From CAILZL01 sp049840395 (GTDB taxonomy: Bacteria > Pseudomonadota > Gammaproteobacteria > Steroidobacterales > Steroidobacteraceae), in NCBI GenBank assembly GCA_049840395.1, contig JASGLD010000001.1:248001-312000 (forward strand): a stretch of DNA of 64,000 nt. The letters are read 5' to 3'. The position numbers and the translations under genes are program-made. Shown one piece after another: positions 37,319 through 46,710 of the stretch (its first letter is position 1; every line of letters starts with the position of its first letter). The notes under the pieces were generated by a model. The model ran no database searches. It saw only the letters and a program-made list of their open reading frames with translations, and had not been told where the DNA came from.

Positions 37319-38536
37319 ATGGCTTTCGGTATCGCACTTAGCGGCATTGCCGCTTCTCAGTCGGACCTCGATGTAACCGCCAACAATATCGCCAACTCGG
37401 AAACCACCGGCTACAAGCAGTCGCGTACCCAGTTCTCTGAGTTGTTCTCCACCTCGTTGCAGGGTGTGTCAAATTTGCAGACTGGTAACGGTGTGCGCGT
37501 GTCCACCATTGCGCAGCAGTTCTCGCAGGGCAATATTTCCACCAGCAGCAACAGCCTGGATCTGGCCATCAACGGTTCGGGTTTCTTCGTGGTCAGCGAT
37601 GCCGGTGCTCTTCAGTACACCCGTGCCGGTGAATTCACTACTGATGCCAGCGGCAATGTGGTGAATGCTGCCGGTCAGCGTCTGCAGGTATATCCGCCCA
37701 GCAACAACGGCAACTTCAACACCAGCACCTTGAGCGATGTGCAGCTGAGTACCAATCAAAGTCCACCATCGGCGACTACAGAGGCGGAGACTGTTTTCAA
37801 CCTGCCGGCCGATGCCAGTCAGCCAACTGTTACCACTTTCGATCCCACTAATTCGGCCAGCTTTAACAAGTCAACCTCGGTGACGGTATATGACTCACTG
37901 GGTGCCGCGCACACCAGCACGTTGTACTTCGTGAAGACCGCCAATCCCAACGAATGGCAGACTAATTTGTATATTGACGGTACCGCAGTGGGCACCGCGC
38001 AGACGCTGACCTATTCCAGTTCCGGTGCGCTGACTTCGCCTACGACGGTAACCAATTTCGGTTCGTATACGCCGACCACCGGTGCCGCCGCGATGAGCAT
38101 CGATTTCGATTTCACACAGTCGACGCAGTACGGCAGCTCGTTTGGTGTGTCCAGCATTACTCAGGATGGTTACACCACGGGTCAGTTGTCCGGCATCAGC
38201 GTTGATGCCAGCGGTGTGGTGCAGGCCAACTTCACCAACGGCCAATCGGTGTCGTTGGGCAAGGTAGCCATCGTGACCTTCGCCAATCCACAAGGCCTGC
38301 AGAAAGTCGACAACACCAACTGGGTGGAAACTTTTGCTTCGGGTCAGCCAGTGCGTGGTGAAGCTGGCACCTCCGGTTTCGGCAGCCTGCAATCGGGTGC
38401 TACCGAATCGTCGAACGTCGACGTGACCAAGCAGCTGGTGAACATGATCGTGGCGCAACGCAACTATCAAGCAAACGCGCAGATGATCTCCACCGAAAAG
38501 TCGATCACTGAAACCATCATCAGCATGGCACGTTAA
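37319..38536 (+). CDS. flgE: flagellar hook protein FlgE
   Basis: A 405-residue hook monomer. The N-terminal D0 (GIALSGIAASQSDLDVTANNIANSETTGYKQSR) and C-terminal D0 (SSNVDVTKQLVNMIVAQRNYQANAQMISTEKSI) domains flank the serine- and threonine-rich D1/D2 shell. The size is close to the standard 400 residues. Confidence 0.97.
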   Translation: MAFGIALSGIAASQSDLDVTANNIANSETTGYKQSRTQFSELFSTSLQGVSNLQTGNGVRVSTIAQQFSQGNISTSSNSLDLAINGSGFFVVSDAGALQYTRAGEFTTDASGNVVNAAGQRLQVYPPSNNGNFNTSTLSDVQLSTNQSPPSATTEAETVFNLPADASQPTVTTFDPTNSASFNKSTSVTVYDSLGAAHTSTLYFVKTANPNEWQTNLYIDGTAVGTAQTLTYSSSGALTSPTTVTNFGSYTPTTGAAAMSIDFDFTQSTQYGSSFGVSSITQDGYTTGQLSGISVDASGVVQANFTNGQSVSLGKVAIVTFANPQGLQKVDNTNWVETFASGQPVRGEAGTSGFGSLQSGATESSNVDVTKQLVNMIVAQRNYQANAQMISTEKSITETIISMAR

Positions 38537-38571
38537 TTCGCGCCTAGCCCAACTCATACCAAGCCATAGCT

Positions 38572-39312
38572 ATGGATAAGTATCTGTACCTCGCAATGTC
38601 TGGCGCCAAGGAAACCTTGATTGCCCAGACGGCGAACAATCACAACCTGGCCAATGCCAACACCACCGGTTTCAAAGCCGATCTGTCGGCATTCCAGAGT
38701 CGTGCGGTACAAGGTCCGGGCTATGCCTCGCGTGTGTATTCAACCGATGCCACGATCGGTTTCGATGGCACCAGCGGCGCCATCACCGGCACAGGTCAGG
38801 CATTGGACATAGCCATTCAAGGTTCGGGATGGTTTGCGGTGCAAGCGGCGGATGGCACTGAAGCCTATACGCGCGCCGGCGATCTGCATGTGGATTCCAG
38901 CGGCATGCTGGTCACTGCATCGGGTTTGCCGGTGATGGGCGATGGCGGTCCAGTGAGCGTGCCGCCGTATAGCTCTATCAATGTCGGTCGCGATGGTACG
39001 GTATCCATCGTGCCGGCCGGCCAGCAAGCTAGCACGATGGCGGCGGTGGGTCGCATCAAGTTGGTGAATCCGGCTGCCAGCGAGTTGACGCGCGGCAGCG
39101 ATGGATTGTTTCGCAGCAAGACAGGAACGCCGGCAGCCAGCGATGCCACGGTGTCGGTTACTTCAGGTGCGCTCGAATCGAGCAACGTCAACATTGCCGA
39201 TGCGATGGTGCAGATGATCGAACTGTCGCGTCGTTTCGAACTGCAGGTGAAGGCGATGAAGTCGGCCGAAGAAAACGGCCAGTCCACCGCCAAACTGCTG
39301 AGCATGTCATGA
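38572..39312 (+). CDS. flgF: flagellar proximal rod protein FlgF
   Basis: A 246-residue rod subunit of the FlgF/FlgG family, with NHNLANANTTGFKADLSAFQSR, the QGSGWFAVQAADGTEAYTRAGDL segment and the terminal SSNVNIADAMVQMIELSRRFELQVKAMKSAEENG helix. It lies 35 bases after flgE and 70 before flgG. Confidence 0.95.
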   Translation: MDKYLYLAMSGAKETLIAQTANNHNLANANTTGFKADLSAFQSRAVQGPGYASRVYSTDATIGFDGTSGAITGTGQALDIAIQGSGWFAVQAADGTEAYTRAGDLHVDSSGMLVTASGLPVMGDGGPVSVPPYSSINVGRDGTVSIVPAGQQASTMAAVGRIKLVNPAASELTRGSDGLFRSKTGTPAASDATVSVTSGALESSNVNIADAMVQMIELSRRFELQVKAMKSAEENGQSTAKLLSMS

Positions 39313-39382
39313 AGATGAATTCCTTTTTGCATATGAAGCTCGCCCAGCGAACTTCGTTTAAACCCCGACCGGAGGTCGTGAA

Positions 39383-40168
39383 ATGAATACTGCACTATGG
39401 GCCGCCAAGACCGGACTCGATGCGCAACAGACGCAGATGACGGTGGTGTCCAATAACCTGGCCAACGTCAACACCACGGGCTTCAAGAAAGACCGCGCGG
39501 TGTTCGAAGACCTGATGTATCAGAACCTGCGTCAAGTGGGCGCATCCACTTCACAGGACACACAAGCCCCTTCCGGCTTGAATCTGGGTACCGGTGTGCG
39601 CGTGGTCGCCACTGAGAAGGTGTATACGCAGGGCAGCTTCAATCAAACCGGTAACGCTTTGGACGTCGCTGTTTCCGGTCGCGGCTTCTTCCAAGTGGCA
39701 TTGCCTGATGGCTCGCTGGCCTACACCCGCGATGGCAGCTTTCAATTGAATTCGCAGGGCCAGTTGGTGACAGCCAGCGGCTATAACGTGCAGCCCAGCA
39801 TCAGTATTCCGCAAGGCGCACAAAGTATTTCCATCAGCACCGATGGCGTGGTGAGTGCCACGCTGGCGGGTGAATCTTCACCGACGCAGGTGGGTACCTT
39901 GCAGTTGGCTGACTTCATCAATCCTGCCGGTTTGCAGGCGCGTGGTGAAAACCTGCTGACCGAATCCGCTGCCAGCGGTTCGGCACAGCTGTCGACACCC
40001 GGTCTGAATGGTCTCGGCAGTCTGCAACAGGGCGCGGTGGAATCTTCCAACGTCAATGTGGTGGAAGAAATGGTGAACATGATCCAGACGCAGCGTGCGT
40101 ATGAGATGAACACTAAGGCCATCACCGCCACCGATCAGATGCTGCAGTTCGTCAGCAACAACCTGTAA
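39383..40168 (+). CDS. flgG: flagellar distal rod protein FlgG
   Basis: A 261-residue distal rod subunit, almost the length of the E. coli protein. Marks are ALWAAKTGLDAQQTQMTVVSNNLANVNTTGFKKDRAVFEDLMYQ, the GRGFFQVALPDGSLAYTRDGSF segment and EEMVNMIQTQRAYEMNTKAITATDQMLQ at the end. The ATG follows GGAGG. Confidence 0.97.
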   Translation: MNTALWAAKTGLDAQQTQMTVVSNNLANVNTTGFKKDRAVFEDLMYQNLRQVGASTSQDTQAPSGLNLGTGVRVVATEKVYTQGSFNQTGNALDVAVSGRGFFQVALPDGSLAYTRDGSFQLNSQGQLVTASGYNVQPSISIPQGAQSISISTDGVVSATLAGESSPTQVGTLQLADFINPAGLQARGENLLTESAASGSAQLSTPGLNGLGSLQQGAVESSNVNVVEEMVNMIQTQRAYEMNTKAITATDQMLQFVSNNL

Positions 40169-40173
40169 TCGCG

Positions 40174-40884
40174 ATGGATAACTTCATGAACACTTCGTTG
40201 GTTTCACGCAGTATCAAATCACTCGGCGCTGTACTGCTGTCGCTGGCGGCGCTCGGCGGTTGTGCATTGACCCAGCCTTCCTATGAAGATTACGCGATCG
40301 CCCTGCCGCAAGAGCAGCCGGATACGCGCGTGGCCAATGGCAGTATTTATCAGTCCAACCGCGATGTGGCTTTGTTCGAAAATCCGGTGGCCAGCCGCGT
40401 TGGCGATGTGCTGACCATTCGTCTGGTGGAGAACACCACCGCGTCGAAAAAATCCAGCACCAATACTTCCAAGAGCACCAATGCCAGTCTGGGCGCCGGC
40501 ACCACGGTACTGGGTCGTCCCATCACCGTTGGTGGCAATAGCATTCTTAATGCCGGCATTGAAGACAGTTCCGATTTCAGCGGTCAGGGCAATAGCGCGC
40601 AGAGCAACACTCTGGCGGGCGATGTCACCGTAACGGTGGCCAAGCGCTACAGCAACGGCAACCTGCTGGTGCAGGGTCAGAAGTGGATCACCATCAATCA
40701 AGGTCGTGAGTACGTGCGCATTCAAGGCATCGTGCGTTCCGTCGATGTGCAGCCGGATAACACCATTCTGTCCACCAAGGTGGCTAATGCCTCGATTGCT
40801 TATGGCGGTCAGGGCGCGCTGGCGGATGCCAATAGCAAGGGTTGGTTGGCGCGCTTCTTCGATTCGCCGCTCACTCCATTTTAA
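40174..40884 (+). CDS. flgH: flagellar L-ring lipoprotein FlgH
   Basis: A 236-residue outer-membrane ring subunit. A lipoprotein signal ends at LAALGGC-AL, so the mature protein starts with a lipidated cysteine. Family segments are GDVLTIRLVENTTASKKSSTNTSKS and NGNLLVQGQKWITINQGREYVRIQGIVR. An internal ATG four codons in is an equally plausible start. Confidence 0.95.
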   Translation: MDNFMNTSLVSRSIKSLGAVLLSLAALGGCALTQPSYEDYAIALPQEQPDTRVANGSIYQSNRDVALFENPVASRVGDVLTIRLVENTTASKKSSTNTSKSTNASLGAGTTVLGRPITVGGNSILNAGIEDSSDFSGQGNSAQSNTLAGDVTVTVAKRYSNGNLLVQGQKWITINQGREYVRIQGIVRSVDVQPDNTILSTKVANASIAYGGQGALADANSKGWLARFFDSPLTPF

Positions 40885-40933
40885 TGGACCGTTTTAATCA
40901 GCCATTTGATAACCGATTTATAGAAGCAACGTT

Positions 40934-42046
40934 ATGAACAGTAAATTCACTGTCTCTTTGCTGGGTACGCTCATCATGCTGGTGGCTGCGCTGCCGGTGC
41001 ATGCCGAGCGCGTCAAGGATCTGGCCAGTGTCGCTGGTGTGCGTACCAATCAACTGGTGGGCTACGGCTTGGTGGTGGGTTTGAACGGCACCGGCGATCA
41101 AACTTCGCAGGCGCCTTTTACCATTCAAAGTATTCGCAACATGCTGGCCAAGTTCGGCGTGACCATTCCCAGCGATGTGAATCCGCAGTTGAAGAATGTG
41201 GCCGCTGTAACCGTAACGGCTGAATTGCCGGCCTTTGCCAAGCCGGGTCAGGCGTTGGATGTCACGGTGTCTTCCATTGGTAATGCGGCCAGTTTACGTG
41301 GCGGTGCGTTGTTGATGACACCGCTGCGCGGTATCGATGGCGAGGTGTATGCCATTGCTCAGGGCAATATGGTGGTAGGTGGTTTCGGCGTGTCGGGTAG
41401 CGATGGTTCAAAAGTGACCGTCAATGTGCCCAGCTCCGGTCGCATTCCTAGCGGCGCATCGGTGGAACGCGAAGTGACCAGTAATTTTGCGACCACCCCG
41501 TATGTCACGCTCAATCTCAATACGCCGGACTTCACCACCTCGGCGCGCCTCACTGAAGGCATCAACAAGATGATGGGCGATGGCACCGCACAGTCGATGG
41601 ATGCGGTGACCATTCGTGTGGCGGCGCCGATCGATACCAGTCAGCGTATTGCTTATGTGTCGGTGCTTGAAGGACTGGAAATCGAGCCCGGCGAAGCTCC
41701 CGCGCGCGTCATTGTGAATTCACGCACGGGTACGGTAGTGATCGGTTCGCGAGTGCGCGTAAAGCCCGCTGCCGTGTCGCATGGTTCGTTGACCGTGACC
41801 ATTTCCGAGAAGGCCGAAGTATCGCAGCCCAACCCATTGGCGCAGGGCACTACCGTGACCGTGCCGCGTTCTGACATCAAAGTAGAACAACCCGAAGCGC
41901 GCATGTTCAAGTTCGATGCCGGCGTCGATCTCGACACCATCGTGCGTGCAGTGAATCAAGTAGGTGCTGCGCCTGGCGACTTGGTGGCGATTCTTGAAGC
42001 CTTAAAACAGGCCGGCGCGTTACGTGCTGAGTTAATCGTAATTTAA
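40934..42046 (+). CDS. flgI: flagellar P-ring protein FlgI
   Basis: A 370-residue periplasmic ring subunit with a signal peptide cut after LPVHA. Typical are ERVKDLASVAGVRTNQLVGYGLVVGLNGTGDQT at the mature N-terminus and LDTIVRAVNQVGAAPGDLVAILEALKQAGALRAELIVI at the end. It is followed by the repeat-bearing gap at 42043-42146. Confidence 0.97.
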   Translation: MNSKFTVSLLGTLIMLVAALPVHAERVKDLASVAGVRTNQLVGYGLVVGLNGTGDQTSQAPFTIQSIRNMLAKFGVTIPSDVNPQLKNVAAVTVTAELPAFAKPGQALDVTVSSIGNAASLRGGALLMTPLRGIDGEVYAIAQGNMVVGGFGVSGSDGSKVTVNVPSSGRIPSGASVEREVTSNFATTPYVTLNLNTPDFTTSARLTEGINKMMGDGTAQSMDAVTIRVAAPIDTSQRIAYVSVLEGLEIEPGEAPARVIVNSRTGTVVIGSRVRVKPAAVSHGSLTVTISEKAEVSQPNPLAQGTTVTVPRSDIKVEQPEARMFKFDAGVDLDTIVRAVNQVGAAPGDLVAILEALKQAGALRAELIVI

Positions 42047-42146
42047 TTGACAATTGACAACGCAAGCAAAGGCATCGCAGATCAGATTCACACAGGCACG
42101 TATTTCTATCCCCGTTATCAACTATCAATTGTCCATTATCAATTAA
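42043..42146. repeat. AT-rich inverted repeat of heptamer units
   Basis: The gap between flgI and flgJ carries ttaattga-caattga-caacg at 42043-42062. Near the end, in the opposite sense, it carries ttaattga-taatgga-caattga-tagttga-taacg (42146 back to 42113). The units are seven bases long and of the form YAATTGA. The arms can fold over a 50-base loop. The composition is unlike the GC-rich operon around it. Confidence 0.65.
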
Positions 42147-42150
42147 GACC

Positions 42151-43218
42151 ATGAGCACTCCAGTCAACAACGCTTCCTTCTACGGCGACTTCGGGTCGCT
42201 GGCAGCGTTGAAACGCGATGCCAAAACCGAAAGCCCGCAGGCTCTGCGTGCGGCTGCGCAGCAGTTCGAAAGCTTGTTTACCAACATGATGTTGAAGAGC
42301 ATGCGCTCGGCCAGCTTTGGCGATTCGCTGACTGGTGGTAATGATGTGGAGTTCTATCAGGGCATGTACGACCAGCAGCTGGCCGTGCAGTTATCCAAAG
42401 GCAAGGGCATGGGGCTGGCTGATATGTTGGTGCAGCAATTGTCGCGCACCGGCTTGGCGTCTGGTGCAACGACTGCAGCAACTACCAGTTCTACGACCAC
42501 CACTACCGATGTCGCTGCGGTCAATGATCCTGCGCATCGTCAGGCGTTGTTGAATGTAGTGCGCAGCATGATTGATCAGGGTTCAGATGCTGATAGCGAT
42601 AGCTCGAGCTCTTTCGATTCACTGGCTGCGCTGGCACAGCTAAACAGCTCGATGCCGAGCATCAAGTCTGACAGCGCAAGCAGTGCTGCCACGCAAAATT
42701 GGCCACCTGCATCTCCTGCCGACTTCGTACAACAGCTGATGCCACAGGCACAGGAGGCTGCCAAGCAGTTGGGCGTCGATCCCAGCATGCTGGTGGCGCA
42801 TGCCGCGTTGGAAACCGGTTGGGGCAAGCACGTGCCCTGTGCCGCAGATGGCAGCAGCAGTTTCAATTTGTTCGGCATCAAGACCAGCAGCGAATGGCAG
42901 GGTAAGCATTTGGATGCCACCACCTTGGAATACGAACAGGGCGTGGCGGTGAACAAGGTCGAACGTTTCAAGGCGTATGACTCACCGGCGGATTGTTTTG
43001 CTGACTATGCGCAGCTAGTGGGTGGGGCGCGCCGTTATTCCGGTGCGCGCAATGCCGGTAGCGACAGCCTGCAGTTCGCTCAGGGTTTACAGCAGGGTGG
43101 TTATGCGACCGATCCGCAGTACGCCAACAAGCTGCATGCCGTAGCCGGTGCTGTGCAGGCATTGCGTGGTGTGCCGGTTTCGGCGGCTCAAGTTTCAACA
43201 AAGTTGGCCGATAGTTAA
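42151..43218 (+). CDS. flgJ: FlgJ: rod-cap protein fused to murein glucosaminidase
   Basis: A 355-residue two-domain protein. Residues 1-100 form the rod-binding cap (AAQQFESLFTNMMLKSMRSASFGD ... FYQGMYDQQLAVQLS). A low-complexity linker rich in T and S covers about 105-185. Residues 190-345 form a glycoside-hydrolase 73 domain, with the catalytic glutamate in HAALETGWGKH and NLFGIK following. It opens the peptidoglycan for the growing rod. The two-domain form is typical of beta- and gammaproteobacteria. Its last codons contain a sigma-28 promoter for flgK. Confidence 0.95.
   Translation: MSTPVNNASFYGDFGSLAALKRDAKTESPQALRAAAQQFESLFTNMMLKSMRSASFGDSLTGGNDVEFYQGMYDQQLAVQLSKGKGMGLADMLVQQLSRTGLASGATTAATTSSTTTTTDVAAVNDPAHRQALLNVVRSMIDQGSDADSDSSSSFDSLAALAQLNSSMPSIKSDSASSAATQNWPPASPADFVQQLMPQAQEAAKQLGVDPSMLVAHAALETGWGKHVPCAADGSSSFNLFGIKTSSEWQGKHLDATTLEYEQGVAVNKVERFKAYDSPADCFADYAQLVGGARRYSGARNAGSDSLQFAQGLQQGGYATDPQYANKLHAVAGAVQALRGVPVSAAQVSTKLADS
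43188..43214 (+). promoter_or_regulatory. sigma-28 promoter of flgKL inside flgJ
   Basis: TCAAGTTT (43188-43195), eleven bases, GCCGATAG (43207-43214). Both boxes and the spacing match FliA promoters closely. It overlaps the final codons of flgJ and would start RNA near 43221, about 56 bases before the flgK ATG. Confidence 0.82.
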
Positions 43219-43276
43219 GGCGATAGGTGGAGAGGTATGAGCATGCAGCGGTCAAGTAAGCGAATAGAGGTTGCTC

Positions 43277-45166
43277 ATGTCTAGCATGATGTCCACTGGC
43301 GTCTCGGGATTGCTGGCGTTCCAGACCGCACTCGACACCACCAGCCACAATATTTCCAACGCCAATACAGTCGGTTACAGCCGGCAATCGGTTTCCCTGG
43401 TGACTTCGCATGCCAATTACACCGGCAGCGGCTATATCGGCACCGGCGTATCGGTCAGCACCATCAAACGCACTTACGACGATCTGGTGGCGGCGCAGGT
43501 GCGTTCGTCCTCCAGCAGTATGAATCAGTGGGACATCTACTCCTCTATGGCAGATCAGGTGAATGACCTGTTCGGTGATGCCACCACCGGTCTATCCACC
43601 ACCTTGCAAAGCTTCTTTAACTCCTTCCAAAGCGTGGCGAATTCGCCTAGCTCCAGTTCTGAACGTCAGGTGTTGCTGTCCAATGCGCAATCCTTGACCG
43701 ATCAGTTGCAGGCTTATGGCAGCCAGCTGGATCAACTGGGCAAGCAGGTTAATTCGCAGCTAAGTAGCGAAGCCGTCACCATCAGCGGCCTGGCACAGAG
43801 CATTGCCGATTTGAATGCGCAGATCAGCGCCGCCTCATCGCGCGGCACGGCGCCACCCAATGACATGCTCGATCAGCGCGATGCATTGATCGATCAGTTA
43901 TCCACCCATGTCGGCATCAGCACTGTGGCGCAGGATGATGGCTCGACGAATGTTTTCATCGGCAATGGTCAGGCATTGGTGGTGGGTAATACTGCCAACA
44001 AGCTGGTGACGGTTACCAATGCTTACGATGCTTCGCGGCAGGAACTGGCGCTGCAAACCGCCATCGGTACCGACAACATTACTTCCACCTTGAGCGGTGG
44101 CACGGTGGGCGGCTTGCTGGATTTCCGCAGCCAGATTCTGGATCCGGCCGCCAATAAATTGGGTCTGGTGGCGACCTCGCTGGCCGAGATGGTCAACGAT
44201 CAACAGAACGCCGGCATGGATTTGGATGGCAGTCTAGGCGCCGACATGTTCTCGATCGGTAGCGCCAGCGCGGCAGCCAGCATTAATAATACCGGTAGCG
44301 GCTCGCTCACCGTGACACGTAGTGACGTCGGCGCGTTAACTGGCGACGATTACGTGCTGACCAATACTTCCGGCGGCTGGACGTTGAAGAACGCCAGAAC
44401 CGGTGCGGCTGTGACCTTGAGCGGCAATGGCACTGCCAGCAGCCCATTCACCGCCGAAGGCCTTTCGATTGAAGTCAGTGGCACCGCGGCCGTGGGCGAT
44501 AGTTTCTTGGTCAAGCCGGTGGCCAACGCCATTACCGGTATGAGTGTCGTACTCAGCGATCCCAATGGGGTGGCTGCAGCTGCGCCCATTATCGCCTCGG
44601 CTAGCAGCAGCAACACCGGCAAGGCCACGATCACACAGGGTGTAGTCACCGATGCCAGCAATGCGCAGTTGCGCAGCACGGTAAACATTCAATTCCTATC
44701 TGCGACCTCGTACACCACCGATGGCGGTGTCACTACCAACACGTACACCAGCGGTCAGCCGATTTCGGTCAACGGCTGGGAAGTGACCATCACCGGCGCG
44801 CCCGCCACCGGCGATACTTTCACGGTGCAGAACAATGCCGGCGGCACCGGCGACAACCGCAATGCATTGTTGATGGCAAATCTGCTCAATAAGGACTATG
44901 CGGCGGCTGGTACGCAGTCGCTCAATGATGTGGTGAACAACTGGATTTCCGATGTGGGCGTGAAGTCCATGCATGCGCAAAGCAATCTCAGCGTGCAGAC
45001 CAGCCTGTATGAAGACAACCTGAGCATTCAACAGGGTATTTCCGGCGTGAACCTCGATGAGGAAGCCGCCAACCTGGTGCGCTACCAGCAAGCCTACGCG
45101 GCGGCGGCGCAGGTGATTGCTACGGCCAATCAATTGTTCGACAGCTTGATGCAAGCGCTCCGCTAA
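43277..45166 (+). CDS. flgK: hook-filament junction protein FlgK (HAP1)
   Basis: A 629-residue adaptor between hook and filament. The N-terminal MSSMMSTGVSGLLAFQTALDTTSHNISNANTVGYSRQ and C-terminal GVNLDEEAANLVRYQQAYAAAAQVIATANQLFDSLMQALR D0 helices are clear. I chose the ATG at 43277 over a TTG two codons earlier because GAGG at 43267-43270 fits it. Ten bases separate it from flgL. Confidence 0.96.
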   Translation: MSSMMSTGVSGLLAFQTALDTTSHNISNANTVGYSRQSVSLVTSHANYTGSGYIGTGVSVSTIKRTYDDLVAAQVRSSSSSMNQWDIYSSMADQVNDLFGDATTGLSTTLQSFFNSFQSVANSPSSSSERQVLLSNAQSLTDQLQAYGSQLDQLGKQVNSQLSSEAVTISGLAQSIADLNAQISAASSRGTAPPNDMLDQRDALIDQLSTHVGISTVAQDDGSTNVFIGNGQALVVGNTANKLVTVTNAYDASRQELALQTAIGTDNITSTLSGGTVGGLLDFRSQILDPAANKLGLVATSLAEMVNDQQNAGMDLDGSLGADMFSIGSASAAASINNTGSGSLTVTRSDVGALTGDDYVLTNTSGGWTLKNARTGAAVTLSGNGTASSPFTAEGLSIEVSGTAAVGDSFLVKPVANAITGMSVVLSDPNGVAAAAPIIASASSSNTGKATITQGVVTDASNAQLRSTVNIQFLSATSYTTDGGVTTNTYTSGQPISVNGWEVTITGAPATGDTFTVQNNAGGTGDNRNALLMANLLNKDYAAAGTQSLNDVVNNWISDVGVKSMHAQSNLSVQTSLYEDNLSIQQGISGVNLDEEAANLVRYQQAYAAAAQVIATANQLFDSLMQALR

Positions 45167-45176
45167 GGAATAAACC

Positions 45177-46370
45177 ATGCGAATTTCCACCGCGCAAATT
45201 CATAGCAACGCTTTGAGCGCGATGATGCGCCGTCAAACGGAACTGTCGAAAACACAGACCGAAGTGTCGAGCGGCAAGCGGGTCAACAAGCCTTCGGACG
45301 ATCCGGTGGCGATGACGCGCATTCTGCAATTGGAGCAGCAGAAAGCTGCCAATACGCAATTTGCCAGCAACAGTGCCGCGGCCACCACGCGTCTGAATCT
45401 GGAAGAGCAGGCGCTGGCCGATACCGAAACCGCGATTCAACGAGTGTACGAGTTGACTGTGCAGGCCAATAGCTCGGGGCTCAATGCTTCGGATCGCGAC
45501 TCCATTGTCACCGAATTGAAATCGCTGAAGTCGCAGTTGGTGGATCTCGCCAATCGTAAGGACACCAATAACGAATATCTGTTCTCCGGCTACGCTTCGG
45601 GCACGCAGCCGTTCACGCTCGACAGCGCCGGTAATGTGGCGTATTCGGGCGCCACCGCGACGCGCAGCCTGCAGGTTTCCAGCTCGCAGTATGTGTCGGA
45701 TGGCGACGCCGGCAATTCCGTGTTTATGAATATTGCTTCGGGCAATGGCTTGTTTGCCAGCAGTGCGACCAGCACCAACACCGGCACCGGTGTGATCAAC
45801 GGCAGCATTGCCGATCGCAGTGCCTGGGTGGCCGACGATTACACGCTGAGCTTCAACGGCGGTAACTGGACCGTGACCGACAGCAGCAACAATACGGTTG
45901 CTACCGGCGCCTACACCGCAGGTGCAGCGATTAATTTCAATGGCGCACAGCTAACCGTGACCGGTACGCCGGCCGACGGTGACAGCTTCACTATTGCCAA
46001 TAGCAGCAACGAAGACATCTTCACTACCATCGACAAATTGACGGCGGCAATCAGTGCGCCGCAAGACACCGATGCGCAGAAGGCGCAGTACCAGAATTCG
46101 CTGAATGCGGCGATGACTCAGCTGGAGCAGGCCGAGACGCACACGCTGAGTGTGCGTACCAGCGTCGGTGTACGACTGTCCAGTCTGCAAACTATCGACA
46201 CCACCCGTGAAGACACGCTGGCCAACATCACCGTGGCGCTGTCCGGCCTGCAAGATTCCGACTATGCCGCAGCGGTGAGTCGCTTGAGTCAGCAGTACGT
46301 TGGGCTGCAGGCGGCCCAACAGTCGTACGCCAAGATTGCCCAGCTATCGTTGTTTAACTACATCAAATAA
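45177..46370 (+). CDS. flgL: hook-filament junction protein FlgL (HAP3)
   Basis: A 397-residue flagellin-like adaptor. MRISTAQIHSNALSAMMRRQTELSKTQTEVSSGKRVNKPSDDPVAMTRI at the N-terminus and LSGLQDSDYAAAVSRLSQQYVGLQAAQQSYAKIAQLSLFNYIK at the C-terminus are diagnostic. It closes the flgB-L operon, which ends at two successive hairpins. Confidence 0.96.
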   Translation: MRISTAQIHSNALSAMMRRQTELSKTQTEVSSGKRVNKPSDDPVAMTRILQLEQQKAANTQFASNSAAATTRLNLEEQALADTETAIQRVYELTVQANSSGLNASDRDSIVTELKSLKSQLVDLANRKDTNNEYLFSGYASGTQPFTLDSAGNVAYSGATATRSLQVSSSQYVSDGDAGNSVFMNIASGNGLFASSATSTNTGTGVINGSIADRSAWVADDYTLSFNGGNWTVTDSSNNTVATGAYTAGAAINFNGAQLTVTGTPADGDSFTIANSSNEDIFTTIDKLTAAISAPQDTDAQKAQYQNSLNAAMTQLEQAETHTLSVRTSVGVRLSSLQTIDTTREDTLANITVALSGLQDSDYAAAVSRLSQQYVGLQAAQQSYAKIAQLSLFNYIK

Positions 46371-46373
46371 GGT

Positions 46374-46436
46374 TGGCCGGTTTTTAAACCGGCCACTACA
46401 GTTGATGTGTAAGGGCGGGTTTGGTACCCGCCTTTC
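46374..46436 (+). terminator. double terminator after flgL
   Basis: The first hairpin, TGGCCGGTTT/AAACCGGCCA (46374-46395), starts four bases after the flgL stop codon. A second, aagggcgggt/acccgccttt with loop ttggt (46411-46435), ends in Ts. The second is the better intrinsic terminator. Confidence 0.8.
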
Positions 46437-46710
46437 TGGTTTCTGCGGCCTGTCAAATTTATGGCGCTTGCTGCGTGTGTGCGCCAGATCACACTACGAT
46501 TTAACGCCGAACTTTATAGCAGTCAATGACTTACAGGTCGCTGCCGGTGTCTGGCATGCGCCTTGCTCCTAACGCTCGGGTCGAATTCTTCGACGATTGG
46601 GTAAGGTCATGTCAGAAGCGGCAGCCGCACTGGGCGCCCCGGGCGGTCATCACAGCATTGAAGCCACTGCGCATTGCGCGCGGCCTGTCTGCGCCGACGA
46701 TTTGGGTAAA
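46437..46710. other. non-coding region downstream of flgL
   Basis: These 274 bases hold no gene I can support. The only clear element is the sigma-54 promoter at 46552-46567, which points toward the antisense strand of the TPR glycosyltransferase gene. Confidence 0.5.
46552..46567 (+). promoter_or_regulatory. orphan sigma-54 promoter
   Basis: TGGCATGCGCCTTGCT has GG at 46553-46554 and GC at 46565-46566, exactly twelve apart, as good as the flgB promoter. No supported gene follows on this strand until 48498; transcription would run antisense through the gene at 46711-48312. Confidence 0.65.

Noticed and set aside
42041..42150. CRISPR-like repeat structure between flgI and flgJ
   Set aside because: Units are seven bases, imperfect, and inverted rather than direct with spacers; there are no cas genes. 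No CRISPR array is present in the window.
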